From: DATLGB01 sp963724135
GTDB lineage: Bacteria; Actinomycetota; Thermoleophilia; Solirubrobacterales; Solirubrobacteraceae
Length of the DNA: 64,000 nucleotides
Assembly (NCBI GenBank): GCA_963724135.1
Contig: CAVRTA010000006.1
Location: forward strand, 1,302,001-1,366,000
Direction of reading: 5' to 3'
Position 1 is the first letter of the stretch; each line of letters begins with the position of its first letter. The notes under the pieces are model-generated. The model ran no database searches. It saw nothing but the letters and a program-made list of their open reading frames with translations, and was not told where the DNA came from. The translations under genes were made by a program, and so were the position numbers. Positions 52,221 through 60,961 of the stretch are shown piece by piece.

Positions 52221-54535
52221 CCGCGCTTCACAAAAGGGTCCGTCCCTTTTGTGAAGCTAGGGAGCGTAGGCGGAAGCGCGTAGTAGGCGCGCACGCGGCC
52301 ACCCCAGCCGAGCCCCACCGCGAGCTCGCGGCGGAAGGCTGCACGTTGCTCCGGGCTCGGTGCCCCGGCGCCCGGCCCGTAGCGCGAGGCGCGCAGCGCC
52401 TGCAGGTACCCCGTGGCGGCGGTGCCGAGGCGGCGGTCGAGCTCGGTCAGCGTCGTGCCCGCGGGCGCGGCGCGGCCTGACCGGCGCAGGGCCCGCTCGA
52501 GCTCGGCCAGCGCGGCCTCGGGCCGGGACAGCGCGGCGCGCCGGCGGGCGGCGAGCAGCGCGGCGCCCGTGAGCGCCGCCGCGAGCAGCGCGCCCGCGCC
52601 CAGCCACGGCCACGGCGTGCCCGCACCACCGCCGGCGCCGCCGGCCGGCTGGGGCAGGCCGCTGGTGCCGCTCGTTCCGTCGCCCTGCCGGGGGTTCTGC
52701 TCGAGCGGCGATCCTCCGCCGACCGCCGTCTCGTCGCCGGGCTCGGGCGGGTTGATCGCGGAGATCTGGCTGCGGGCGGGCGTGGCGGGCGGCGTCGGGT
52801 CGAAGGTCGCCCAGCCGATCCCGTCGAACCACGCCTCGACCCAGGAGTGGGCGTCCGTGTCGCGCACGACCCACTCGCCGGTGGACGCGCGCTGCCCGCC
52901 CGGCGAGAACCCCGTGACCACGCGCGCTGGGATCCCGCCCATCCGCAGCAGCAGCGCCATCGCGCCCGCGAAGTGCTGGCAGTAGCCGCGCTTGGAGTCG
53001 AACAGGAACGACTCGAGCGGGGCCACGCCGGGGTCCGGCCTGCTCGGGACCTCGGTGTAGGCGAAGTCGTCCGAGCGCAGCAGGCCGTTGACGCGCAGCA
53101 GGTAGTCGTAGGGCGTATCGGACTGGCGGCGCAGGCGCGCCGCGAGCTGCCACGTGCGCCAGTAGTACGTGGCGCGCAGCGCCTTGAAGCCGGAGCCGGT
53201 GAGACCGAGCTGGCGGTACTCGGCGCGCGGCGGCTGGCCGCTGTCGTAGTCGTCGAAGACCACGCTGACCTCGTCGGGATGAAGCTCGACTCCGGTCTGG
53301 GCCTGCGGTATGGAGGGGGTGGAGCCGGCGGCCTCGGGCCGGATGGCGAGCCCCAGGCGCAGCGAGGGGGCGCGGCTCGGGTCGCGGCCTACCGTCGCCG
53401 CGGCGAGCTGCGCCTGGGACGGCCGCGGAACGTGGGCGCGCACGCGGTAGGAGTCGCCCTTGTCGAGGTTTTCGTCGCTCGCCTCCCACAGCCCGGGCGT
53501 GAGCCCGTGCCGGACGGGCTGCGTCGCGTCCTGCACGGCGAGGACCGTCCCGGCACCCACGACGGTCGCGGTCCGCAGCCGGCGCAGCGCGACGGTGAAC
53601 GTCGTGTCCCAGTCGCGGTGGCGGCGACCCTGCGGCATGTCGTCGCGCGGGTCCTCGCCGAGGTCGAACCTGACGGCGTTGGTCCAGCGGTCGTCCTCGA
53701 ACGTGTTGAGGACCTCGGCCTTCCAGTAGTACGGCCGCTCCGAGTCGACCCGGAAGAGCTCCATGCCCTCGCGGGTCCAGTCGATCGGCCCGTAGTCGTG
53801 GTCCCAGCTGTAGGTGACGGGGACGCCGCCGGAGAGCTTGGCGCTGAAGGCCTTGTAGTCGAACCACGGCTCCTCGCGGTCGGCGGCGGCGCCGAGCGGG
53901 ATCGCGGTGACCGCGACGAGCGCGGCGAGCGCGACGGCCCCGATGCCGGGACGGCGTCCGAGGCGCTCGAGCCACAGGAAGGCCGCGGTCAGGCCGGCGA
54001 GCGCGACGCCGAGCAGCGCCGGCCGCGCGTTGCCGAGCGAGATCACCGGCGAGGCGGCGAGCGTGAGCAGCAGCACGAGGGCGCCGATCCGCGTCCGGCT
54101 GCTGGTCGGCCAGGTGGCGAGCAGCGCCGCGATCCAGCAGATGCCGGCCCCCGAGAGCTGCACGGTCGTCAGCACCCACGGCTCCTTGCCCAGGTACGGG
54201 AGGCGCACGGTGTTGAGGGCCTCGGCCCCGCGGACGAGGCCGTCGCCGAGCTCGTCGAGGTGCTTGGGCTCGAGGTAGGTGAGATCGAGTCCGGAGGCGG
54301 CGGCCGCCAGCGCGGCGCCGATCAGCGCCGCCGCGCCGAGTGCCAGCGGGCGGCCCCTGGCGGCGATCACGAGCGCGCCGGTTGCGGTGCCCGCCGCCGC
54401 CCATGCGATCGCGCGCGCGCTGCTCGCCCCCTCGACGTAGCGGACCCACTGCAGCGAGCCCACCGCCGCCAGCAGCGCGTAGCCGGCCAGGCGCGCGAGC
54501 GGGACGGACACGAGCGCGGCGGGCCTTCGCTCCAT
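52211..54535 (-). CDS. TgpA-like transglutaminase with membrane domain
   Basis: The 774-residue protein starts with six to seven hydrophobic helices (MERRPAALVSVPLARLAGYA, then AALATWPTSS and VALAGLTAAF), then a transglutaminase-like domain with Cys in RGYCQHFAGAMALLL, His in DAHSWVEAW and Asp in ATFDPTPPA. A C-terminal helix (WPWLGAGALLAAALTGAALL) and a DUF4129-like tail follow. It is probably a membrane-bound cysteine protease or cross-linker acting in the cell wall. ATG 54535 was selected; the upstream ORF extension is out of character. The final residues SFTKGTDPFVKRGPR come from the palindrome and tRNA gene, so the stop at 52211-52213 lies inside the tRNA. Confidence 0.87.
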   Translation of the reverse strand: MERRPAALVSVPLARLAGYALLAAVGSLQWVRYVEGASSARAIAWAAAGTATGALVIAARGRPLALGAAALIGAALAAAASGLDLTYLEPKHLDELGDGLVRGAEALNTVRLPYLGKEPWVLTTVQLSGAGICWIAALLATWPTSSRTRIGALVLLLTLAASPVISLGNARPALLGVALAGLTAAFLWLERLGRRPGIGAVALAALVAVTAIPLGAAADREEPWFDYKAFSAKLSGGVPVTYSWDHDYGPIDWTREGMELFRVDSERPYYWKAEVLNTFEDDRWTNAVRFDLGEDPRDDMPQGRRHRDWDTTFTVALRRLRTATVVGAGTVLAVQDATQPVRHGLTPGLWEASDENLDKGDSYRVRAHVPRPSQAQLAAATVGRDPSRAPSLRLGLAIRPEAAGSTPSIPQAQTGVELHPDEVSVVFDDYDSGQPPRAEYRQLGLTGSGFKALRATYYWRTWQLAARLRRQSDTPYDYLLRVNGLLRSDDFAYTEVPSRPDPGVAPLESFLFDSKRGYCQHFAGAMALLLRMGGIPARVVTGFSPGGQRASTGEWVVRDTDAHSWVEAWFDGIGWATFDPTPPATPARSQISAINPPEPGDETAVGGGSPLEQNPRQGDGTSGTSGLPQPAGGAGGGAGTPWPWLGAGALLAAALTGAALLAARRRAALSRPEAALAELERALRRSGRAAPAGTTLTELDRRLGTAATGYLQALRASRYGPGAGAPSPEQRAAFRRELAVGLGWGGRVRAYYALPPTLPSFTKGTDPFVKRGPR
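52225..52257. repeat. AAAAGGG palindrome, copy 6
   Basis: These 33 bases are identical to the core of the copy at 28621: GCTTCACAAAAGGG, TCCGT, complement. On the minus strand they are read in the frame of the transglutaminase C-terminus. They lie 4 bases upstream of the 5' end of tRNA-Arg. Confidence 0.92.
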
Positions 54536-54540
54536 GGGAT

Positions 54541-55344
54541 CTAGTCTGCCGCCCGGGAGGCGAGGGTGACGACGATCGCCGGCGCGATCACGAGGCCGGC
54601 GAGCACGCCGATCAAGCTCCACTTCATCGCCACCCCGAGCGCGAGCGCGTTGTTGAAGGCGTGCACGCCCATGCCGGGCACGAGCGAGTCAGTGCGCCGG
54701 TAGAGCACGCACAGCAGCGCGCCGAGGACGGCCAGCGGGACGAGGAAGATCGCCGGGGTGCCGCCGGCGTGGATCGCGCCGAAGACCAAGCCGGTGACGA
54801 CGGCCGCCACGCCCCAGTGCATGATGCGGCCGAGCGCGCCGAAGAGAAAGCCGCGGAAGAACAGCTCCTCGACCATCGGCGCGACGATCGCGACGAGGAA
54901 GGCCACCGCCACCAGCGCCATGGTCGAGTCCTTCGCGCCGAGGTCCTGCGCGAGGTCGTCCCTGGCCTCGGGCTGGATCTGCGACCACGCCAGCAGGAAC
55001 ACGTAGAAGACGACGAACACGATCACCGCGGGCTTGAGCACGGCGCGCAGCCTCACCCGGCGCACGCCGAACGCATGCGGGGTAGTGGGCGCGCCGCTGA
55101 GCCTCGCGAACCCGATCATCGCTGCGATCAGCAGTGCGTCCTGGATGAACGTGCCCGCGAGGAGCACGCCGGGCGGGAGGTCGCCGCCGTCGAGATTGCC
55201 GGTCGCGCCCGCGACGATGCTGGTCAGCACGAGGGCGCCGACCAGCGCGCAGAACAGAGCCGCGAACGGCGCCCACCACTCGAAGCCCTCGCTCAGATGC
55301 CCTCCGGGCACGGGCGGGGCCGTCTCGGGGGGCGGCACGCTCAT
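54541..55344 (-). CDS. CPBP-family intramembrane glutamic endopeptidase
   Basis: The 267-residue membrane protein has the CPBP (CAAX-like) motif VEELFFRGFLFGA, which supplies the glutamates and arginine, and later histidines in FGAIHAGGTPA and HAFNNALAL. Eight hydrophobic helices are visible. Members process prenylated or bacteriocin-type substrates or are immunity proteins; the substrate here is unknown. ATG 55344 gives MSVPPPETAPPVPG, and the longer ORF start (55458) adds a serine/threonine-rich leader of doubtful reality. Confidence 0.87.
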   Translation of the reverse strand: MSVPPPETAPPVPGGHLSEGFEWWAPFAALFCALVGALVLTSIVAGATGNLDGGDLPPGVLLAGTFIQDALLIAAMIGFARLSGAPTTPHAFGVRRVRLRAVLKPAVIVFVVFYVFLLAWSQIQPEARDDLAQDLGAKDSTMALVAVAFLVAIVAPMVEELFFRGFLFGALGRIMHWGVAAVVTGLVFGAIHAGGTPAIFLVPLAVLGALLCVLYRRTDSLVPGMGVHAFNNALALGVAMKWSLIGVLAGLVIAPAIVVTLASRAAD

Positions 55345-55456
55345 CGGCTCTCCAAGGTAGTTGCGCACGATGCTCCGCGCGGACGCCTCGGCTGTCGAGG
55401 CCGTAGCCGAAGACGATGGCGAGGGGAGGTGAGGCACCGGCGACCGGAACGGGTCC

Positions 55457-55563
55457 AACCGCGCCGGATTACCACCGGTCGATACGAGCCGCGCCAGATT
55501 CCCCCCGGAAGACGGGGATTATCCGACGCGGTTCGGGCTGACCGGTGGTAATCCAGCGCGGTT
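55457..55563. repeat. Nested 107-base dyad built from CCGCGCCGGATTACC units
   Basis: The outer arms AACCGCGCCGGATTACCACCGGT (55457-55479 by position; written here as two overlapping parts of 23 bases) and 55541-55563 are inverted copies with one mismatch. Inside, 55485-55504 and 55514-55535 form a second, less perfect inverted pair built from the same CCGCG(C/T)C(G/A)GAT unit, with a short loop CCGGAAGAC. Four copies of one motif, two each way, thus make a nested hairpin. It lies in the 287-base gap between the HAD gene and the CPBP gene, both on the minus strand. It could end HAD transcription, be a regulatory leader of CPBP, or be a small mobile repeat. Confidence 0.7.
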
Positions 55564-55631
55564 GGCGCCCGCAGGACGGCGGCGCTCCCCCCCTCCCCCT
55601 CATCGACATGCGGCCGGACTGTCGCGGCGGC

Positions 55632-56204
55632 TCAGAGCACCACGTGGTCGAGGGTGAAATGCGGCCGGCGCAGGAGGACCGACCCGATTCCGGCGGCGCG
55701 CGCCGCCACCTCGTCCTCCAGCGAGTCGCCGATCAAGAGCGCGTCACGGGTGCCCGCGAGGCGCAGCGCCTCCTCCACGATCGCCGGGTCGGGCTTCTCC
55801 GCCCCGACCCCCGCCGAGGTGACGATGCCGTCGAAGTGCAGGTCGAGGCCGGCCAGGGTGCCGGGCAGCGACTCGTCCCAGTTCGACACGACGACCAGCC
55901 GGAGCCCGCGCGCCCGCCAGCACTCGAGTGCGGAGCGCACGTCGGGGTAGGGCTCGAACACGAGCGCCGCCAGCAGCTGCTCCACGGACACCGGCCGCCC
56001 CAGCGATGCGGCCACGACCTGCGCGCACTCCCTGCGCAGTTCGTCCAGGGCGAGCGACGACATGTGCTCGCGGTAGAAGGCGATCTCGGCCCGCATCGCG
56101 CGGCGAGCGTCAGCCAGCGGCACCCCCACGAGACGGGCAAGTCGCGGCGCCGGGGGCTCGAGGCGCAGCAGGGTCCCGAGGCAGTCCAGCAGAATGGCCT
56201 TCAT
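55632..56204 (-). CDS. HAD-family hydrolase
   Basis: The 190-residue protein has motif I LLDCLGTLLRL (nucleophile Asp; the usual +2 acid is Leu), motif II LVVVSNWDESL, motif III region GAEKPDPAIVEEAL and motif IV IGDSLEDEVAARAAG. The Leu at +2 of motif I, instead of Asp, suggests a dehalogenase-like or phosphonatase-like member rather than a classic phosphatase. ATG 56204 overlaps the divergent mscS ATG (CATG), so the two start codons share bases. Confidence 0.85.
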   Translation of the reverse strand: MKAILLDCLGTLLRLEPPAPRLARLVGVPLADARRAMRAEIAFYREHMSSLALDELRRECAQVVAASLGRPVSVEQLLAALVFEPYPDVRSALECWRARGLRLVVVSNWDESLPGTLAGLDLHFDGIVTSAGVGAEKPDPAIVEEALRLAGTRDALLIGDSLEDEVAARAAGIGSVLLRRPHFTLDHVVL

Positions 56205-56925
56205 GGTCACGGATGCTGACGACTGGATCGGGGCCGGCGTCGCGATCGCCATCGCGGTCGCCGTGGTCACCGTGCTGCGGTTCCTGTTCGCCCGGCGCCA
56301 CACCGGCCTGCCGCCGGAGGCCGAGACGCGGCTGCGGCTCGTCGAGCGGCTCGTCTACGCCGTCGTCCTCACCGTCGGCATCGCGATCGCGCTGTCGCAG
56401 TTCGACGTGGTCCGCACGCTCAGCCGCGCGCTGCTGGCGTCGAGCGCGATCGCGGCGGCGATCGTCGGCTTCGCGGCGCGGCAGACGCTGGCCAACGTCG
56501 TCGCCGGGCTGATGCTGGCGATCACGCAGCCGCTGCGGCTCGGAGACCGGATCGTGTTCGAGGACATCGCCGGTGTGGTCGAGGACGTGACCCTCTCGTA
56601 CACCTTCCTGCGCGCGCTGTCGGGGGAGCGCGTCGCGATCCCGAACGAGCGCCTCGCGGCCGGGATCCTGCGCAACGACACGCTCGGCGCGCCCCAGCTC
56701 GCCGTCGAGGCCGAGGTCTGGATCGCACCCGACGCCGACGTCGACACGGCGTTGAAGTTGCTCGGCGACGCCGACGTGGCCGAGGCCACGCCCGACGGCA
56801 TCCGGCTGGTCGTACGCGACGGCGAGGCCCCGGCTCGCGAGCGCGCCGACCGCGCGAACGTCCTGCGCGCGCGCACCCTCGCGCGCCTGCACGGGCAGGG
56901 AATGCTGCCCCCGTCAGCGAACTAA
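56194..56925 (+). CDS. MscS-type mechanosensitive channel
   Basis: The protein of 243 residues (240 from the inner ATG 56203) has three N-terminal helices and an MscS core: LRFLFARRHTGLPPEAETRL, then ALLASSAIAAAIVGFAARQTL for the pore helix and LRLGDRIVFEDIAGVVED for the beta domain. Small-conductance channels of this type release solutes at osmotic downshock. It starts head-to-head with the HAD gene and is followed 11 bases later by the penicillin-binding protein. Confidence 0.9.
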   Translation: MAFMVTDADDWIGAGVAIAIAVAVVTVLRFLFARRHTGLPPEAETRLRLVERLVYAVVLTVGIAIALSQFDVVRTLSRALLASSAIAAAIVGFAARQTLANVVAGLMLAITQPLRLGDRIVFEDIAGVVEDVTLSYTFLRALSGERVAIPNERLAAGILRNDTLGAPQLAVEAEVWIAPDADVDTALKLLGDADVAEATPDGIRLVVRDGEAPARERADRANVLRARTLARLHGQGMLPPSAN

Positions 56926-56936
56926 CCTCGTACGTC

Positions 56937-59060
56937 TTGAGCCGTTCGCTTCGCACCCGGCGGCACCGCTCCCACCGCTCCAAACCGCGCAACAAGGTCC
57001 TGCTCGCGGTCGGTGTCGTCCTCGCGATCGTGAGCATCGCCGGACTGTCCGCGGTCGGCTACGTCGTCTCGATCGCCGCGTCCGCGCCCCCGCTGGACTC
57101 GCTCAAGCCCCGCGACCCGGGCGGCTTCTCGCTCGTCCTCGACCGCAACGGCCGCCGGCTCGGCGTGATCCAGGCGCGCGACCTGCGCAAGGAGATCCCC
57201 TCCGACCAGATTCCGCAGAACATCAAGGACGCCACCGTCGCGATCGAGGACGCGCGCTTCTACCAGCACAAAGGCGTCGACTACATGGGCTTCCTGCGCG
57301 CAGCGATCAAGAACCTCGAGTCCGGCAAGACGGTCCAGGGCGGCTCGACGATCACGATGCAGCTGATCCGCACGCTCTACGGCTCGAGCGAGCGGACCTA
57401 CCAGCGCAAGATCCGCGAGGCCAAGCTCGCCGAGGAGCTCGAGGACGAGCACTCCAAGGAGTGGATCCTCACCAAGTACCTCAACACCGTCCCGTACGGC
57501 ACGTACGGCGGCCAGACCGCCCTCGGCGTGTGGGCCGCGTCCAAGACCTACTTCAACAAGCACCCGAGGAAGATCAACCTGGCGCAGGCCGCCCTGCTCG
57601 CCGGCCTGCCGCAGGCGCCGAGCGAGTACTCGCCGGTCCGCGACCCCGCCCGGGCCAAGGCACGCCGCAACCAGGTGCTCGACGCGATGGCCAAGGAGAG
57701 CATGATCTCCGAGCTCCAGGCCGCGGAGGCGAAGGCGTCCCCGCTGCAGCTGGACATGTCGAAGTACTTCCAGAACCGCCGCGAGGACTACTTCTTCGAC
57801 TACGTCAAGGCCCAGTTGCTGGAGGCGTTCCCACGGCGCGAGGTCACTCGCGGCGGCCTGCGTGTCTACACGACGATCGATCCGGCCAAGCAGGAGATCG
57901 CACGCAACGCGATCGCGGGCCGGATCGCCGGCGTCGGGCCGTCGGCGGCGATCGTGACGATCGACCCGTCCAACGGCGAGATCGTGACGATGGCGTCGTC
58001 GTCCGATTACGGCGACTCGAAGTTCAACCTCGCCGCGCAGGGGCACCGCCAGCCGGGCTCGGCGTTCAAGACGATGACCCTGATGACCGCGCTGCGGCGC
58101 GGCGTCGACCCGGACGCGACGGGCTACGTCTCCAAGGCGCTCAACTTCGACGACCCGACGTACGGGCACATCGAGACCAAGACCTACAGCAGCTCCTACA
58201 GCGGGTACATGAGCATCCGCCGCGCCACGCTGTCCTCGGACAACACGGTGTACATGCAGATGGCGCTCGACCTGGGGCCCGAGAACGTCCGTCAGACCGC
58301 CTACGACATGGGCATCACCACCAAGCTCGACGCCTACCCGGCCGAGTCGCTCGGCGGCCTGACCAAGGGCGTCTCGCCGCTGGAGATGGCCAGCGCGTAC
58401 GCGACGATCGCCAGCGGCGGGGTCTGGCACAAGCCGATCGCCATCACCAAGATCGTCAAGGCCGACGGGACCGTGCTCAAGGGCAAGACGCTGCCGAAGA
58501 AGCTGCGCCCGCGCGCAGAGCGCCGCTTCCAGGACGGCGTCACCCACGAGGCGACCGAGATCCTCGAGCAGAACATCCAGGGCGGCACCGGCGGCAACGC
58601 CGCCACCGGGTGTCCGGCGGCCGGCAAGACGGGGACGACCGACGAGCACTCCGACGGCTGGTTCGCCGGCTTCACGCCGAGGCTGTCGTCGGCGGTCTGG
58701 GTCGGCTACCCCGACGCCAACGTCCACATGTTCTCCGAGTACCACGGCGGCCCGGTGGCCGGCGGCACGTTCCCGGCCGAGATCTGGGGCGACTACACCC
58801 GGCAGGCCATGGGGGGGTTCTGCGGCGGCTTCCCGCTGCCCGAGCATCCCATGACGTTCACGAAGTTCTACGGCCGCTACGCGTCCAGCGCGCGGCCCTC
58901 GACCACGCCCTCGACCACGACCGCGGAGACACCCGTCCCGAGCGACGACGCGCCGACCGACGCGCCCGACGACGGGACCGACGGCTCCGGCACCGGCGGC
59001 ACCGGGGTCTACGACCCCGACCTGTACGAGTCGCCGCCCCAGGAAGTACCCACGCCCTGA
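56937..59060 (+). CDS. Class A penicillin-binding protein
   Basis: The 707-residue bifunctional enzyme builds peptidoglycan. After a basic N-terminus and a helix (KVLLAVGVVLAIVSIAGLSA), the GT51 glycosyltransferase has EDARFYQHKGVDYMG and GGSTITMQLIRTLYG; the transpeptidase has its nucleophile in GSAFKTM (SxxK), the SxN motif in SSDNTVY and KTG in AGKTGTTDEHSDGWF. A Ser/Thr/Pro/Asp-rich tail ends the protein. TTG 56937 starts the frame at MSRSLRTRRHR; no ATG is nearby. Confidence 0.95.
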   Translation: MSRSLRTRRHRSHRSKPRNKVLLAVGVVLAIVSIAGLSAVGYVVSIAASAPPLDSLKPRDPGGFSLVLDRNGRRLGVIQARDLRKEIPSDQIPQNIKDATVAIEDARFYQHKGVDYMGFLRAAIKNLESGKTVQGGSTITMQLIRTLYGSSERTYQRKIREAKLAEELEDEHSKEWILTKYLNTVPYGTYGGQTALGVWAASKTYFNKHPRKINLAQAALLAGLPQAPSEYSPVRDPARAKARRNQVLDAMAKESMISELQAAEAKASPLQLDMSKYFQNRREDYFFDYVKAQLLEAFPRREVTRGGLRVYTTIDPAKQEIARNAIAGRIAGVGPSAAIVTIDPSNGEIVTMASSSDYGDSKFNLAAQGHRQPGSAFKTMTLMTALRRGVDPDATGYVSKALNFDDPTYGHIETKTYSSSYSGYMSIRRATLSSDNTVYMQMALDLGPENVRQTAYDMGITTKLDAYPAESLGGLTKGVSPLEMASAYATIASGGVWHKPIAITKIVKADGTVLKGKTLPKKLRPRAERRFQDGVTHEATEILEQNIQGGTGGNAATGCPAAGKTGTTDEHSDGWFAGFTPRLSSAVWVGYPDANVHMFSEYHGGPVAGGTFPAEIWGDYTRQAMGGFCGGFPLPEHPMTFTKFYGRYASSARPSTTPSTTTAETPVPSDDAPTDAPDDGTDGSGTGGTGVYDPDLYESPPQEVPTP

Positions 59061-59938
59061 GCGAACTCGCGCTGATCGACGCGATCGCGGCGGTGCTGGA
59101 GCGCCCGCCGGGTTCGCGGGTCGTGCGCTGGACGGGGGACGACTGCGCGGTCGTGCGCGCCGACGGGGTGCTCGTGACCTCGGTCGACGTGATGGTCGAC
59201 GGGACCCATTTCCGTCTCGGAGCCGCGAGTGCCGCCGACGTCGGCTGGCGCGCGCTCGCCGGCGCCCTCAGCGACATCGCGGCCATGGGCGCCGCACCCG
59301 GCGAGGCGTACCTCGCCGTCGTCGTGCCACCGGGATTCGACGGCGTCGTCGAGCTGCACGCCGGCGCGCAGGAGCTCGCCCGCGAGCACGGCGTGACCAT
59401 CGCCGGCGGCGACCTGGCCGCGGGGCCGGCGCTGACCGTCGCGGTGACCGTGACGGGGTGGGCCGCCTCGGCGGACGAGGTCGTGGGCCGCGACGGCGCG
59501 CGCCCGGGAGACGTGGTCGGGGTGACGGGGGAGCTCGGCGCCTCCGCCGCCGGGCTGGCGGCCGGCTCGGGCCCCAACTGGGAGCGCCACCTGCGCCCGC
59601 GGCCGCGGCTGGCGGAGGGCCGCGCCCTCGCGCGCGGGGGCGCGCGCGCATTGATCGACCTGTCCGACGGCCTCGCCACCGACGCGCGCCATGTCGCGCG
59701 CGCGTCCGGCGTGCGGCTGGAGATCGACGCCGAGCGGCTGCCGGTGGCCGCCGGAGCCACGGTCGAGCAGGCGGCGACCGGCGGAGAGGACTACGAGCTG
59801 CTCGCCTGCGTACCGCCGGAGCGGGCGCCGGAGGTCGGCGGACTGGTCACGTGGATCGGGACCGTCGAGGCCGGGGAGCCAGTGCTGGAGCTACGTGGCG
59901 GCGCGCCGGAGTGGCGCGGCCACGAGCATGCGCTCTGA
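59057..59938 (+). CDS. thiL: Thiamine-monophosphate kinase
   Basis: ThiL phosphorylates thiamine monophosphate to the diphosphate, with ATP. The 293-residue frame begins LSELALIDAIAAVL at CTG 59057, which overlaps the upstream stop as CTGA; GTG at 59093 is the first usual start but falls inside the first helix. Motifs are WTGDDCAVVRA, SVDVMVDGTHF, TIAGGDLAAGPAL, LIDLSDGLATDARHV and GGEDYELLA. A CTG start is rare but fits the family N-terminus, which normally reads MSEL. Confidence 0.9.
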   Translation: MSELALIDAIAAVLERPPGSRVVRWTGDDCAVVRADGVLVTSVDVMVDGTHFRLGAASAADVGWRALAGALSDIAAMGAAPGEAYLAVVVPPGFDGVVELHAGAQELAREHGVTIAGGDLAAGPALTVAVTVTGWAASADEVVGRDGARPGDVVGVTGELGASAAGLAAGSGPNWERHLRPRPRLAEGRALARGGARALIDLSDGLATDARHVARASGVRLEIDAERLPVAAGATVEQAATGGEDYELLACVPPERAPEVGGLVTWIGTVEAGEPVLELRGGAPEWRGHEHAL

Positions 59939-59946
59939 GCCGGGCG

Positions 59947-60051
59947 CTATCCGGTCGGCTTGATCAGCCCGCCCGCGAGCAGCCGCCGGAGAATCGCTTC
60001 CGCGACCGCCTTCGGATCAACCTCGTAGGTGCTCACATCGATCCCCTTCAT
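59947..60051 (-). CDS. FlgM-like mini protein, 34 residues
   Basis: The product MKGIDVSTYEVDPKAVAEAI, then LRRLLAGGLIKPTG, ends in the helix found at the C-terminus of anti-sigma-28 FlgM, whose YxVDPxxVAxxI phrase is normally part of a longer protein. Only the helical half is present. An upstream start (60150) would add 33 basic residues, but these look like a shadow of unrelated sequence. No flagellar gene is in the window, so a role in sigma factor control is inference. Confidence 0.55.
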   Translation of the reverse strand: MKGIDVSTYEVDPKAVAEAILRRLLAGGLIKPTG

Positions 60052-60202
60052 GGGTTCCGTCCTTGTCTGTTCCCGCCGTGCCACGCCCCTGCCACGGCGG
60101 TCGACCCGGGTCCTGCGTTGGTGCTCATATCGACGCACACTCACAGTCACATGATGAGGATCGGCCCGGATCGACCGATTGCCGATCCGGCGCAGACCCC
60201 GT

Positions 60203-60961
60203 TTAGAACAGGGTCTTGGAGGGAATGGCGTCGACCTCGCGGGCGAACACCACGATCCGCTGCGCCGCGCTGTAGAGCGGATGGCACGCGGTCAGGACCA
60301 GCCGGTCGTACTTCTTGCGGGCGGTCACCCAGGTATCCGTCGGCTTGACGATGCGCAGCCGCTCGACCTCGTAGCTGACCTTGGCGTAGGGCATCTCCAC
60401 ATCGATCCGGTCCCCCGGATCGAGCTTGTCGACATTGCGGAACGGCGCTCCGTAGGTGGTCCGGTGGCCGGCGAACGCGACCGTCCCGGGGGCGCCGGGC
60501 AGCGGCGTTTTGGGGTAGTGGCCGGGGCCCTTCTGCAACCCGGCGGCGGTCGTCCCCTCGACCAGCACCTTGTTGACCCCGATCGCCCTGATACGGATCC
60601 GCCCGATCGGCTGTCCGTCCTTGATCTTGCGGTCCAGCGCGCGCGCCGCGAACGCGATCCGGCTGCCCGCGTCCGGTAGCGACCTCAGGGCGCGCTCCTC
60701 GAGCGCCGTGGGCGCCAGCTTCCCGGCGAAGTCGTCCTCGAGCTGACCCGCGAGCTTGTTCTGCTGGAACTTGTTGTAGATCGCCGACAGCGGTTCCTGC
60801 CAGGCGATCGTGAGCCCGGCGTCGGCGAGCAGCAGCAGGCCGGAGACGATCAGCACCGTCGACAGGGCGTGCAGCGCCGATCGCACGCGCGAGCGCCGCG
60901 GCGGCGGGCCCGCCGGCCTCGCGCGGGGCGTCATCAGCTCTTCGAGGGTCGGGGTGCTCAT
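60203..60961 (-). CDS. Sortase, class E-like
   Basis: The 252-residue protein has an N-terminal membrane segment (LIVSGLLLLADAGLTIAW), then the sortase beta-barrel with His in AFAGHRTTYGAPF, Cys in LTACHPLYSAAQRIV and a following Arg. The ACHP instead of TC or TLxTC matches actinobacterial class E/D sortases. They attach surface proteins or pili to the wall. It overlaps the M28-like gene by ATGA. Confidence 0.9.
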   Translation of the reverse strand: MSTPTLEELMTPRARPAGPPPRRSRVRSALHALSTVLIVSGLLLLADAGLTIAWQEPLSAIYNKFQQNKLAGQLEDDFAGKLAPTALEERALRSLPDAGSRIAFAARALDRKIKDGQPIGRIRIRAIGVNKVLVEGTTAAGLQKGPGHYPKTPLPGAPGTVAFAGHRTTYGAPFRNVDKLDPGDRIDVEMPYAKVSYEVERLRIVKPTDTWVTARKKYDRLVLTACHPLYSAAQRIVVFAREVDAIPSKTLF

